A stretch of 64,000 nucleotides of DNA from Varroa destructor (taxonomy: Eukaryota; Arthropoda; Arachnida; Mesostigmata; Varroidae). Of the stretch, positions 1 through 12,224 are shown one piece after another. The position numbers and the translations under genes are program-made. How positions within the stretch are numbered: the first letter of the stretch is position 1; each line of letters begins with the position of its first letter. The notes below the pieces were generated by a model. It was not told the DNA's origin. It did no database searches and was given only the letters and a program-made list of their open reading frames with translations. Location: the NCBI RefSeq assembly GCF_002443255.2, contig NW_019211457.1, forward strand, positions 28,090,220 to 28,154,219, read 5' to 3'.

Positions 1-1782
1 TACATGTGCACAGGCTGTTGAATAAGGGCAGAAGTTTACAAGGATTGTGCTTGTACTTGAAAACTGTCATGTACTTGTAAAGCTATAGGTTCCGCAAGCA
101 ATCGTTTGAGTAAAAAATGAATGCGTTTCATTAGACACGTGCATATCTAAAATGTACCCAAAGCCAAGTTATGATACAGTACTTTCAGTTACTAAATTTG
201 TCTACTGACTAGATAACAGATGATGGCTAACCAACCATTCAAAGATGGCCTTTCAGATATAGACGATAAAAGTATTTAATAAAGTTTGTTCTAAACTTTG
301 AGCAATTCAACGAGATTGCTCTTTGTTCCAAGTCTAGATAGAATCTACGAGTAGTAAAAAAAGCGGTATCAGCAGAATGAAATCGACTTGATAATTACTC
401 TGGCTAGGCGTATTGATTGAAATATGCTATCCATGCACATGCGTAGATTAGACAAAGCGGCAAAGTGCTAATAGCAGCCACTAACACCGCTGCCGCTTAT
501 ATGAGTATTGAGAAGTCTGCTTTTTCGAATTTGCTTTGACTGCTTTTTTAAGAGCGCAAAGAGTTCAAATGATAACATGCGTTTTAATACTTGAGCTTAG
601 TATGAAATTTAACAATCAGAAGATGCTCTAGAGCATAAACGTCTTCAACAAGTTTGAGGTTCATGTGAGCAGGTTTTACCTCGTCAGAACATAGATTAGA
701 TTTTTAACTTTTTTTCAAAGGGTTGAGGCTGTAGATTTTTCTCCTTACAAGAATGCACTCAGAGCCCCAAGTTTTACTGACAGACTCAATCTGTATTTCG
801 TATGCAATTTCTTAATGTTTTAGTTGATATTTTTGAGCTACATATACCCATTTAACGTTTGCTCGTTTATGAAAATCTAAGTTCAAGGATACTCAGCATA
901 TACCACATGTTTGAATACTCAGAACCGTAAATTGTGGTTATAAAATCAATTGCTGCTATAACATATCTTTTATTTTCAACGTGTGTTTTTGTCAATATTC
1001 ATATTCATATTTAAACAATATTTATATTTTTGAACTCGTTTACTTTGTCTTCAAAAAAACTACATAGACGTTGATTGTGTTTGCAAAGGCCGAACGAAGG
1101 GTATCTTTACAGACACATTTGGAACTTTCATGCACCTACCTAACAATTGTTTTGAAGCTAACATGCTTCCGACTTCAAACACCGAACCGCTGTTCTGGTC
1201 CAGGGGATTTAATATCAAATGCTTGGCACCCACCACTCCCTGATTCCACAATCTTCTAGCAACAACACCGATAACAACTTTTTACGGGTACGATTTACGA
1301 CCAGGATTCCTTAGTAGGGCAGACACTAACATACACGGACCCCGATAGCCGGCCAACATGGGTGCCACCATATTTGTTTATTTACAATACGAATCTTAAG
1401 ATGAGCAAATCATTAATAGGGCGATTGCTTGAACCAAAAACGTTAACGCTTACATTGAGTTGACGCAACGTGTTTATTCCGTAAAATGGTAACCGACGCC
1501 CTACGTGCGCGACGTACTTAGTCTGTCTTCGTCACTCAATTAAAGCATATTTAGTGAAGAGTTTTGAATAACTAGCAGACGCTCGCCACAGCCCATGTTT
1601 ACAACTCATTCGGCCCATTCGAAACGAATTGACAGTGTTGCCTCGCAACATTCGCAGTAGTAGTAGCAGCAGTAATTCAGGATTATTGTTTGTTGACTTT
1701 TTGTTGTGCCTGTGAGTGCGGCGAAGTTCTTACTAGTGCGCGTTATTCAATTCTTTGTCTATTATCTCCTACCATAAAAACC
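1..1782. other. AT-rich upstream region, no gene recognised
   Basis: No open frame here resembles a known protein, and the short frames around 1060-1259 occur on both strands without splice or codon signals. The last 150 bases before the peflin start codon are probably its promoter and 5' leader. They contain a short AGT/AGC trinucleotide run near 1657-1674. I see no clear TATA box. Confidence 0.5.
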
Positions 1783-4700
1783 ATGGCCTACAATCCCTAC
1801 GGTAAGCGATATTAGCGCAAAATAGTAGTCTCAATAGAGCTGAGCATCTGTTAGCCTTTATTTTGTATAGTCGTCCACTTGATATAAGATGAATATCAGT
1901 TTGATTCCTTAGATAGTTAGGAACAACGCTTCTGCGCAACTTTAAGATATGTGTAGGGTTTTGAAAAATCTCGTTATCTATAGCCGGTGCTATCCAAATT
2001 AATTTATAGGTGGTGTTTGTGATTTACTATAAAATCTCTTCAGTGTTTTCACACAACTGTCACACAACGTGTCACATAATTGTGACACTATTGATACACG
2101 TGTATCAATAGTGTCAGACCGATTGAATATATATGATTTTCGTATACGATTTGACGTGCATTTTTAAGATGCCGTTTTTAGAATAGTGCAGCGAAATCAA
2201 AACGGTTCCTTTGTGACTGAAATTAGGTTAGGTTTTGAACTCAGCGGGGATAACGTCATTCAATGACAATAATGTGTAACTAAATTATTAAGCGACAACG
2301 TATTTGACGTAGAGTACAATTACATTCGCTGGTCGCCACCATTTGGTTTACTCTATTGTGGGTTGTTTTACGTGCCTTTGTTTGCGTCATGCGTATACAT
2401 CATAATACCGAAGTCATCCCTTTCATCTCAACGGGTTAAGGTGCAGTAATCTGATCCGACCAGCCAGGTGACATTTACAGGCGTTATCATTAGATATCAC
2501 TTTCGGGCAACAGAACACTCTGCACACTTAGTAAGTTTTTGACTGGTAATACAAAGCTTTGTCATATGATGCACCTATCTAAATACACAACATAGAAGAA
2601 TCCATTATGTAGTGGAGTAACAGTAAGTCGAAAAATGTATGTTACGTAGACTGTTAGCAGTAGCAGTAGAGACAAAAGCAGTAGCATTCATTTTATATAT
2701 TTAATGTTTAAGGTACAATGAAATTTTAGTAGTGTCTCTTGAAGAATGTATGTAACTTTATACAATAATTCCATTGTTACCTTAATTAATTAATTAACGA
2801 TTAATAATTTAATAACCTAAAAAGTATAGCTCTGTGCAGCGTAGTCTATTCTGCAATTTTATAACACCTATTTATTTAATGGTTTATTTAATTTATCACA
2901 AGTAACTATAAGATATTTGAGAACGGCCATAACATAGTATTTCATTGAGAAGAATCCAATGCAGCAAAGACAAAAAAATATGCGAGCATCTCAAAAAAAT
3001 TGGGATGTCATTATGGATTGCGTGCTTGCTGCTGAGGAACATGTCCCATGATGCGACTCACCGTTTGTCTATTTTCCTTTTGAGTCCATTATTCCAACTT
3101 CGTTTTGTATCTTCCACCCTGGAAACAGCGATAAGTTCGCAGCCTTAATGCAACGTAGATCTGCACTATAGTAGGTCGATGGTGACTTATAATATTCGAG
3201 AATCACAATTCCGAAATGGACAACTAGTTCTTAGCTTTTTACTTCTGTCGAACTGGAAGAAATAAGAGAATGAGCGCGTTTAATTGTATATATTTCTTAG
3301 TGGCAAAGAGAGCGTTAATTATTAACATAGATAATAAACATAACATAAATAGGTTGTTAACAATTATCGGAAAAGTACTAAAAAATAATTTAGTTATACA
3401 ATACGTATTATCTTTTACATTATATAATTGTAAGTATATATAGTACTATAGGCCATGTTTCTCACTATCGGTTGTTGGCTAGTCTGCGTGTATTGTAGGA
3501 TACCTAAAGTTTCCCATAAAAGACTATCTATAGCAATACACTCATGGAAATGCGCATCAGACACCCAGGCCATATCGTCCTCTAGATCTATATATATATA
3601 CCCAGCCATACTGTTGCACAAATGCAAGTTGCGGCGACAAAAAGCGATTTCGATGTCAAAACACTGATTTATCCCCAACAGCGCCAAGTGGGTTCTCCTG
3701 TAGCTTATTCGCTATGAAATTCCGCTAATTTAGTAGATCAGTATATAAAATACTTCGTAGACCTATATTCATATTTAAAATTTCAATTAAAGTATGTTTA
3801 ACAAGAAAAGCACATACAAACACGAAGCAAAAGTAATACATTAAATAAAATATAATGCAAAACGAAGTAACTCTGTGATAATGCAATGAGACTGGGATAA
3901 GTTCAACCAATTCTGTGAATCCAAGCAAGACAAAATATTCAATTAAACTCAAAATGAAATGAAGCTAAAGCTTCCTTTAGGGGTTTATTTTATTCTTTTA
4001 AATCATAGGGTTTATTTCGATCAATAGATCAGATACCTAGCCCTATTTTAATTTCTACGAAGTCTACTGCCAGGATAAGTATTAGCTTGAAAAAATATTT
4101 TTGTGTATATAACACTAAGAAATTAATTGACCAATCATGCTAACACATTTACTGTTTCTATCAAACTCTAGGTGCTCCATCAGTAAACCCTCAGGTTCAG
4201 CACATGTTTATGGCTGTCGACAAAGATCGTTCCGGTCAAATCACGGCGAAAGAGCTTCAAGTAGCTCTGATCAATTCAAATTGGAGTCCCTTTAATGAAG
4301 TACGTATTGTAAGTATTCGGCATTCATGTTTTCTACATACAGAAAAAATGCTGCCCCTCTGCGTGCTGAGCTGGCTTAACGAACGTAAGCATGAACAGTA
4401 TCAGGCGGATCCTTTCCACTCACGTCAGGTGGTCACAGCAAAAGGGCAAAAAGGGTATACTCGCAGAAGTCTAGTACAAAAAATTCACTTTATTCTACTG
4501 TTTGATTAATGACAGTCACTACTGGGCTGTGACTGTTCACGCCTTAGCTTGCTACAACTCTTACAACTAGTTTGTCTAAAAAAAACTAAGGTGGAAGAAT
4601 ACTATTCTTTTAATAGTTGACGTCGACTGCTTGTTTTCGCTCGTCATTGTTTGTAATTGCTAGCTCCACGCACTCTGTCCAGCAGTTTGAAGTGACTTCA

Positions 4701-7700
4701 CCTGTCGCTTGTAGGTATTCCAACGAGAGCTGCGTTATCCAACTAGAGCTACGTTGTCATCTCGTATTTATCCAAGCGAATAGACTAGATTGAAATAAGC
4801 TATTTAGACTATTGAGTGAACTACTGCATGAGGTGCATCGGTTATCGATATGGTTGATGCACACGAAACGCATAGCTGGTAAAAAATTTTGAACATTTGA
4901 CAGCAAAAACACGCAACATTAGTCAAAGGCACATTACTTACCAAAAAAATACTTTTTTTTGGTAACAAATTTGGGAACAAATTTAAAAAAGTCGTAAATA
5001 TAACACAACCAAATAATCCAAATGCGTAATTTTCGCAGTAGCATTTGTGCGAAATGGCGATGAGCCGTATCAATAAGGCATAAGACAATGGTCATTATCT
5101 TGATAGTGACTTCAAAAGTTTAATTATACCTATACTATGGCCCCTGCTATCGTACTCATGTATCAGAATTAATAAAAATTTAAAAAAAAATTAAAAAAGA
5201 AAACACGGGCGATGTTCGGAACTCTTATGACAAATAATGCTTGTTACCATTTGTTTTTTGCCACAGCAGTTTTTATTTACTTTTTTATCGGCCCTCAGGC
5301 TTATCGTAAACATAAGTGAGCGAGCACCTTCCGCAGTAATGACGGTTCTGGTGTGCAGCCATGAACACGCCGGCTCCACAGTCATTGCACTCGCGGCGTA
5401 GACGAGTAATCTTGCCGGTGTCATCCACCTGTAATGTATACATACAACAATATGAAAGAGCACAAAGTAAAGTAAAATATTCGCCAACAGTAGAAAATGA
5501 AAATAACTCGTTGAATGTCTATTAGACTAAAATTTATATTTACTATCACATACTTTGACAAACAAAGTATGTAGTGAACGTTCAAAACCGGGTCAGCAAG
5601 CAATCCCTACAGCCCAGCAGTTATCGCCACATTTAATCTACGCGCACATATTAACCCTAAGTCGCTGTTATTAGCACGACAGTAGGGCTGTTTATACGCG
5701 GAAGCTGCAGCCCTCTTAGTGACCCTTTTATTAGCTATAATGAAAACAGGATTTACTATTTCAGCTAACAGAAAACCTCATGCCATTAACTTTCGCTGCC
5801 ACCTGGTAATTGCGAGGTAAGTTGTGACAACAACGGTTTCTTTGGCATTACTGACCTTGTAGAACTTAAGCACGGCCAGCTTCACCTTCTTCTTCTTATG
5901 CTTGTTCTTCTTGGGAGTGGTGTAGTTCTTCTTCTTGCGCTTCTTAGCACCACCGAGGAGACGAAGCGAGAGGTGCAGGCACGAGTCCTCGAAAATTCCC
6001 TTGTCGGCGAGAACAGCCGAATCATCTAGGAGGTGACCATTGAAGCTGAGAACTTGGTCTTCAACGGGGATACCAGACTTTGCCTAATAAATTTACATAA
6101 CAGAAGTTAGCAAGATGTTTCATCACGAAAAATCTGTTTGGTTGCAATTGGTTTAGGAAGAAATGTAAATAACATAACCAAATTAATTATCATGACCAGT
6201 ATCAGTCGAACAAAGCAACACTCACCTGCAGGGCAGCCTTGATATCCGACACCAGGGCCGAGCTCTCGATGTTAAAGAGCTCGGTATTTTCGAGAGTCTT
6301 CACGTATATCTGCATCTTATCGAGCTCACCCAGACTGTAAATCGTACCAACAAAAATTAGTCGTTGATATTATATATCATAGAACCGTTTATTCTGCACG
6401 TTCAACTACGCCAACATGTAAACCACCTCAAAACAGTACTGCTGACCAGTCTCAACATACTTAGAAAGAAAACACATTTTTATAAAAGATCGCAACTTCT
6501 CCGCCACCTGCCGAATATCATTTATTGTAACCTCTATAGTTAGCTGACAAGAAATGTTATATACAAATGAGAACTCGAGAAGAAGCAATTTTGCCCGAAC
6601 AAGCTCGAGCCAGCTGATTTAACAAATTGGCGGCACAGTTCAGTCACTTCTAATAATTTCCGTCCGTACTGGGTTACACAAGAAGTATGGCGTTAATGCA
6701 ACCGTCATTCTCGGGATTGTTTGTAACCTGGGCGTATTTACCCCAAACAACTTTTCCCCCAGAGGTGACTAAACCCAACTCTGACACATTCACTTCTATC
6801 ACTGTTCCCTTTGTAATCACTCCCAGCTGTGTATACAGCGGACTTGAGGGATTTTTCTTGACGCCAATAATAGGCAGATAGAAAGTGGCTTTCAGTTCGG
6901 GGTGCGTGACATGCGCCTTCTTAAATCGAAGACCCATTGGGCGGATGAAACGCTCGAACTTTGGTGGTTTACGGGTGAAGCCTTCTCCAACATAGCATAT
7001 TTTAGTCACCATACGTTTCCATGCCTTCTTCGCCCGTTTGCCGGTCTTAATAACACGAAATGTCTCCGCATCGGCGACTGTAGCCACCTTCGGGATGGGC
7101 ACATCCCATTTGCCGGCTTTCTCTTTGCGTTTCTGCTTGATCATATTTGAAAGAACTTTAGCGCGACTCTGTCCCTCTCGGTCTAGGAGATAGACCGGCA
7201 CGGCACCTTCGTTCGCGGCATCCTCTTTGGTTTTCTGCTTGGTTTTCTTTTCCTCGTGCATTTTAATCGTTTTTTTCATCTGCACCTTTTCAGCATATCG
7301 CTGTTTGGCAAAAATCTTCGCTTTGATACCACGCAGTTTTTGGGCCTTAGCAGCTCGCTCGTGAACCTGACGTGCCTCTTTCTTACGTTTGCGTTCATGG
7401 TAGTCCAACCGGTAGCCATGGCGCTTACGATGGAGTTCGATGTGCTCGTTCTGCGGCATCTTGGTTGTAGTTGGCTGCTTACGAGAAGATGATTGAGTAG
7501 TATTTATCCGCTGCAGCTACCCGCGAAGAATGGCAAGCAAAACGAATTCCGCTGAAACACAGTTTCCCACGGACCGGCTCCAAATGTGTCTCTGCAAGTG
7601 CCGAACGATTCGGACCAGGTATCAACACAGTTAATGCACAGGTCGACACCGAAACAACCAACGGACGACACTTGGAGCCTTTTTTGTCTAGATTTTACGG

Positions 7701-9832
7701 AAATTATCCGTTCAGCTCATCCCTTCCCACCCGACTTGTCAACGCTAATCAGCAACGTTGATTGTCTCTCAATAAGTAACATCAGCTGCGCATAGCACAG
7801 CAGTTCGCTGATACGATCACAGCAGATCCCACGTGCAAGCACGTCCGGTACAAAGTACCAGACAAATAGCGTGTTCACCAGCAATTACTCGCGATTCGAT
7901 GTCACTTCACGAGACGTGCAGTGTTTCAGTTAACGAGCTAATACAATTTGCACCAGCATATACTATATTATGAAGAAATATTAGTTAAAGTTGACAGTCA
8001 AAAGTAGACAAAAACACGTTATGAATTGTACAGAAAGCAACGAAGGGTACCAAGTGCCGCCGATTTAGGCCTAAAGTGAATTCAACATGCGGTAGGACAT
8101 ACGAAAAATTGAAAAAAAAAACCGACACCAAGTAACGAGCAATAAGTGTTCTGCGGTAGGCTAGGAATAATACTGAACTTCGGAGGCATCATTTGCACAG
8201 TAATTTCACTCGAGTGAGCACGAAAAATTAGATAAATTCGCTAAAAGTAGCTACATACACAGCGTCCAGAGTGTACACCACGCATGAAAAGACTGCAAGC
8301 CTTATTCACCATTGGGGCGTCTGCTAATGGCGCTACAATCGTGGAAATGATGTGAGGGCCGGGCGCTCCGCCGTGCGGCGGAGAGCTCATTTTCGAACTG
8401 TGCTGGCATCAATGGATGTATTCTTCGAATTCCTGCGCTTTTTCTAATTGAAGAACAATCGTGTAATTTATAACGTGATTAATCAACTAATTAAAAAATA
8501 AAATGTCTAAATTGTTTCCTTGATCATTTGCAATCACTCTGTTTGGCTCAAGTGGGAAGTATCCCTTAAATACTCCTAATAATAAAATCATCGTAAAAAC
8601 GTGTAAATACCTGTATAGAGAGTATGTATAGCCTGTGTAGAGAGAGTATGTATTTTTTCAATTATCTTGACTGTTCTTCATTGCATTACATCTTGCCTAA
8701 TCATTTGTGTAACTTCATAATACTAGAGAGTTCATGATGTTTGCGATCATTTGTGATTTATTGTACTTGTGTATTCGTCAGCAATTCCTTAGCGATTATC
8801 ACAAAATGTATTATAGTTGTTGTGCGAACTAAATTTATATTATATTACTATTAAACGAAATATAAATTTGCACGGTGAAATGTAGCATTTCTTTGTTTAT
8901 AGCATATATTGAATTAATTCTAGTTGATTAAATAATTATAGACGAAAAGTACTGTATTTTAGAAATATTAGCCGATAAGATCACAATGAATAAAATGCAT
9001 TACTACATGAGGGATTACTCAAATACATATTCTTAATAGTGTTGTAAAATCTAGTTTAATACAAACGCAATGCTATAACCATGTGAGTGAATTGTAATAG
9101 CTCAATAAAGTCAATGCACAGGATCAATAAATAACTGTTCCTGATTATAAATTATTTACTTTCTTCGGTTTATCGTTACCGTGTACCTGTAGGAGACTTG
9201 CCGTTTGATGATCTCAATGTTCGACCGGGATGGTACGGGCACAATCAATCTTCACGAGTTCCAGCAGCTATATGACTATATTGAGCAGTGGAAACGCTGT
9301 TTCCAGGGCTTCGATCAGGACAAATCTGGCAATATTTCTTCCGATGAGCTGCATCAAGCGCTCACTACGTTCGGATATCGGTCTGTACTTGGTTAATCTT
9401 CGATATAATTGTAAAACACTTTTATTACAAAAGATGGTGTTGCTTCTCTGGCAAAACCTGCTTAATTATTGGATACTGGGGCTTACAGAATATCCGAACA
9501 TTTGTTAGACAGTACTCAATATAGCAATAACCTATATAGAGAACTGGATGTTCGAACGTATTATGCCACATATGCATAAGGCTAAATAAAATGAAATACG
9601 TATCTCTGCTGCGTGTCCTTCCAGGCTAAGCCCGCACTTTTCGGAGCTTCTCGTGCGCAAGTTCGACCGTTTCGGCCGTCGTTCAATGGAGTTCGATTCC
9701 TTTATACAGGCGTGTGTCATGCTGAAATGCCTCACAGACGCGTTCCGCATGAAGGACACCGCTCAAAACGGCACGATCACCGTCCAATATCAGGACTTCC
9801 TCGAGATGGTATTCAACAACGCTATCTACTGA
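1783..9832 (+). CDS. PEF1: Peflin-like penta-EF-hand calcium-binding protein
   Basis: Four exons join in frame: 1783-1801, 4172-4299, 9193-9380 and 9625-9832, giving 180 aa. The protein starts MAYNPYGAPSVNP and then has five EF-hands. Loops 1 to 3 (about residues 23-34, 60-71 and 90-101) keep canonical D-x-D/N-x-S/T-G ligands. EF4 (126-137) is degenerate, and EF5 (about 156-167) is the type used for dimerisation in the family. The segment [11 protein letters not shown] fits peflin better than ALG-2/PDCD6. Peflin is a cytosolic partner of ALG-2 at ER exit sites and a co-adaptor of CUL3-KLHL12; that role is family knowledge. Animal peflins normally carry a long Gly/Pro/Tyr-rich N-terminus, which is reduced here to about 13 residues. 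Introns 1 and 2 are 2.4 and 4.9 kb, and intron 2 hosts two antisense genes. The start ATG lies six codons before a consensus donor. An ALG-2-like paralogue cannot be wholly excluded. Confidence 0.93.
2083..2116. repeat. Perfect 34-bp palindrome in peflin intron 1
   Basis: The left arm TGACACTATTGATACAC is followed directly by its exact reverse complement with no spacer. Short TGTCACA/GTGTCACA copies lie just upstream (about 2059-2080). It is either a cruciform-forming site or the remnant of a foldback insertion. It would form a 17-bp hairpin in the pre-mRNA. Confidence 0.9.
5272..5277 (-). terminator. Poly(A) signal of the Ubl-eS31 gene
   Basis: AATAAA on the minus strand begins 8 bases past the eS31 stop codon, in an A-rich context. 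This is close spacing, typical of compact ribosomal-protein genes. Confidence 0.6.
5285..6315 (-). CDS. RPS27A: Divergent ubiquitin-like/ribosomal protein eS31 fusion (RPS27A homologue)
   Basis: Three exons (6226-6315, 5856-6083, 5285-5428) encode 153 aa. Residues 1-75 are a ubiquitin-like head ending LGG. Residues 76-153 are eS31, starting [14 protein letters not shown], and this part is well conserved. The head starts MQIYVKTL like ubiquitin but is one residue short and differs at functional sites. By ubiquitin numbering I44 and V70 are Ser, K48 is His, K63 is Glu, K29 is Ala, R42 is Val and R74 is Leu, and K11 is absent. K6, K27, K33 and the terminal GG remain. The eS31 zinc ligands are C-X2-C then C-X2-C, where animals usually have C-X4-C first. 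The head should be cleaved off after GG and the tail joins the 40S head near the A site (family knowledge). A possible 5'-UTR intron acceptor lies at 6335-6336. The gene is antisense inside peflin intron 2. Confidence 0.93.
6674..7459 (-). CDS. NSA2: Ribosome biogenesis protein NSA2 homologue
   Basis: A single intronless frame of 261 aa, essentially the family length (human 260 aa). It starts [20 protein letters not shown], has a very basic N-terminal half (about residues 10-75, KR-rich and probably helical and nucleolar), then the conserved linker [15 protein letters not shown]. The C-terminal eS8-like beta-barrel domain ends in [19 protein letters not shown]2 binds pre-60S particles and is needed for 27S pre-rRNA processing in the nucleolus (family knowledge). 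It lies antisense within peflin intron 2, about 360 bases upstream of the eS31 fusion and on the same strand, so the two may be co-expressed. Each probably has its own promoter. Lack of introns could reflect an old retroposition, but the protein is intact. Confidence 0.97.
   Translation of the reverse strand: MPQNEHIELHRKRHGYRLDYHERKRKKEARQVHERAAKAQKLRGIKAKIFAKQRYAEKVQMKKTIKMHEEKKTKQKTKEDAANEGAVPVYLLDREGQSRAKVLSNMIKQKRKEKAGKWDVPIPKVATVADAETFRVIKTGKRAKKAWKRMVTKICYVGEGFTRKPPKFERFIRPMGLRFKKAHVTHPELKATFYLPIIGVKKNPSSPLYTQLGVITKGTVIEVNVSELGLVTSGGKVVWGKYAQVTNNPENDGCINAILLV
7460..9192. other. Rest of peflin intron 2: NSA2 upstream region and AT-rich spacer
   Basis: The bases just past 7459 are the minus-strand promoter and leader of NSA2. 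No coding region is recognised. The stretch is AT-rich except for a GC-rich patch at 8357-8385, which contains an 8-bp inverted repeat (8366-8373 with 8376-8383). Confidence 0.5.
8366..8383. repeat. GC-rich hairpin inside an AT-rich intron
   Basis: CTCCGCCG at 8366-8373 is followed after two bases by its exact reverse complement CGGCGGAG. The flanking 30 bases are also GC-rich, unlike the rest of the intron. Confidence 0.75.
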
Positions 9833-12224
9833 GCAGTACTACGGCACAGCAAGCTAAACCTTCTCGTGTATTACCTCTAGTTGATGGGATCAACAATAAT
9901 ACGACTGCCGATAACCCAATACCAATTCATAATTTGTTAGACGATAGTGCCTTCGCGTAAACGATAGGCACATTCCATCCAAGTAAACTAAGAGAGATAA
10001 AAAATTCTATAAAAGATACTAGATCCGCGTATATACTGTCAACGCGACTATGTACAGCAATATTTAGGGCTATCTCGACAGAAGCTATAACTGTTCTTGA
10101 CTTTGATCACCTAGAACCCCACCTATTACCCCAAAAATACTAAGATAACATTCGTAAAACTGTTGAATAACAGAAGAAATGGTCAAACAACACGAAATTT
10201 TCCATTGAGGTTGACAAGGATATGTAGCAAAAAATACTTATACATACATTTAACTATGTACTCAACATCACATAAGTGTGCTAGCCATGTTATCCTAGCA
10301 CACACAGTGATTCGAGAGGAATGATTGAGTTCAGCGCATAAGTTTTTAAGAAGTTTAGCCGGCTGAACTATGACTTTTAAGTAATGACTGTCTAATATGT
10401 AGATTGTGATCATTATTACATTGCAAAATCGACGAGGTTACCTTGATACGTGAAGGCGTGCGCCGTTCAGCAGATGAACATTGTTGAAAGCGAATTTGAA
10501 GCAATTGCACCAAGCATTCACTAACACCACATAAAAATGTTTTTTTTTGCTGTACTACGCCGGTAGCAAAGGCTACGTGCGACCAGTACGTACTAACAAC
10601 AAGAACGAATCGAAAACATGGGGACACACTTATACTTCTCCTTTATACGTAACCTTCGCCCAGCGTGTATTTTGCGGCTAATTGCGGCTCCGCATCCATA
10701 AATAAACATGTTTTTTCAAATAAAGCCATTCATGTTTTCTATATAGCATGTCATCAGACACTCTCGACCCCTCCCCTGTCGCCTTCACCCCTTTGAGGTT
10801 GCTTATAGCAGAATATAACGAATGAAAAACGTCAGAATTTCTAATTATTCCTTATTGCTATATTTTCATATAACCCTAGTTGGCCACCTATAGTCGTGCT
10901 ACCCTGATAAACTTAAAAGGTGACGTTTACTTTCTTATAGATAGTTTCATTTATATTGTTAGTGTGAACGTACAAATGGTAATACGATTAGAAAACGTTC
11001 TGCTTTTGTTCAACCTATGGTTTATTTATTATCGATTAAGTTTATAAAAATGTATGCTACAATGTGAAGTAAGTTCTATTAGTCTTACATATTTCTTTAT
11101 TATATTGTCGTTTGCAGTCATCTCTGGCCAGAATCAAATGAAACTCTGTTCTTTAAAATGTAAAACTTTTGGAATGTAAAACCGTCACATAGGCTACCTC
11201 TAACTTTCCAATATTATTGTACTGATACATCATTTGTATAATTATGCAACTATGTAAGGAAAGTATGCGTAACTTCACGATAAAGGTCGGTAGACTACGA
11301 ATAGGATTAAGGCCTTCAGAAACGCTTACACGTTTTTTATCCTATTTAATTCTCAGCTGGTATCGGCGGTGCCCGGCTTATTTAGAAAATGGATACTCAC
11401 TGTTAAACTTCTGTAACACTAGAATCTTGGCAGTCATCTTTAACAAATCCATTCTGCTTATTGTAACTTTTCGTCAAAATGGTCAATTTGAGCACTAAAA
11501 ATGGCCTTGATAAGGGTGCGGCATTAGGGTGGGCAGTCATTATATTATAGAATCGGGTTCAAAATTTGTGATTGCTAAATATCAAATACCTTATAAAGGT
11601 GGTAATGCTAACATAAATAAAAAGAAACTCGGTACGCGTTAAAAAATTCTTTCCTTGAGGTATAACTCATAATGAATTAACTGAGTACTACAAAGGAGCG
11701 CTCTATTTAGAACGCTAGAAAAAGCCCCGCAATAACAAGAAATATTTTAGGATAGAGTGCAAGTCTCATAATGACAAGTAAAATGTTACTTTACTGTTAG
11801 AATAGAAAAAAATAGCTGCAGCTCCTGTTGTATTTGCTCGTCTGTTTCGTTTGAGGCTACCCTTACGTACTTCTTGGATCTCCGTAGCAATAAAAGATTA
11901 ATAAGAACTGTAAATTAGTAGGGTAACGGTAACGCCGCATTATCATCTCATAGGAAAAAGCCAACACAAAATATGTAGATATATCTCACTTGACCCAAAT
12001 AGTCGTATATACAGAAACAAGTTGTATTTTTTGCGATTTCGTAGATATACAGCTTCTTCAAGGTGCAATTATCCCAACGACGTTCGGGAATACTGTGGTT
12101 CTCGTTAATAGCTGTAATATTTTTCGAACTGTTTCGTTTGTTTCGATTAATAGAATGCTGTTAAGTAATAATTAGTTATGCTGACCAGTTCCGTGAGGAA
12201 AAAAATGAACACCGTCATATCAAA
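9833..12224. other. Intergenic region between PEF1 and PEX3 (convergent 3' ends)
   Basis: It holds the 3' UTRs of peflin (+) and PEX3 (-). AATAAA motifs occur near 10700 and 10718 and could end the peflin transcript. I see no further gene, RNA gene or mobile element. Confidence 0.5.

Noticed and set aside
3415..3687. 90-codon minus-strand frame in peflin intron 1
   Set aside because: No recognisable family, AT-rich Ile/Tyr-heavy end, and an overlapping open frame on the other strand. Treated as chance.
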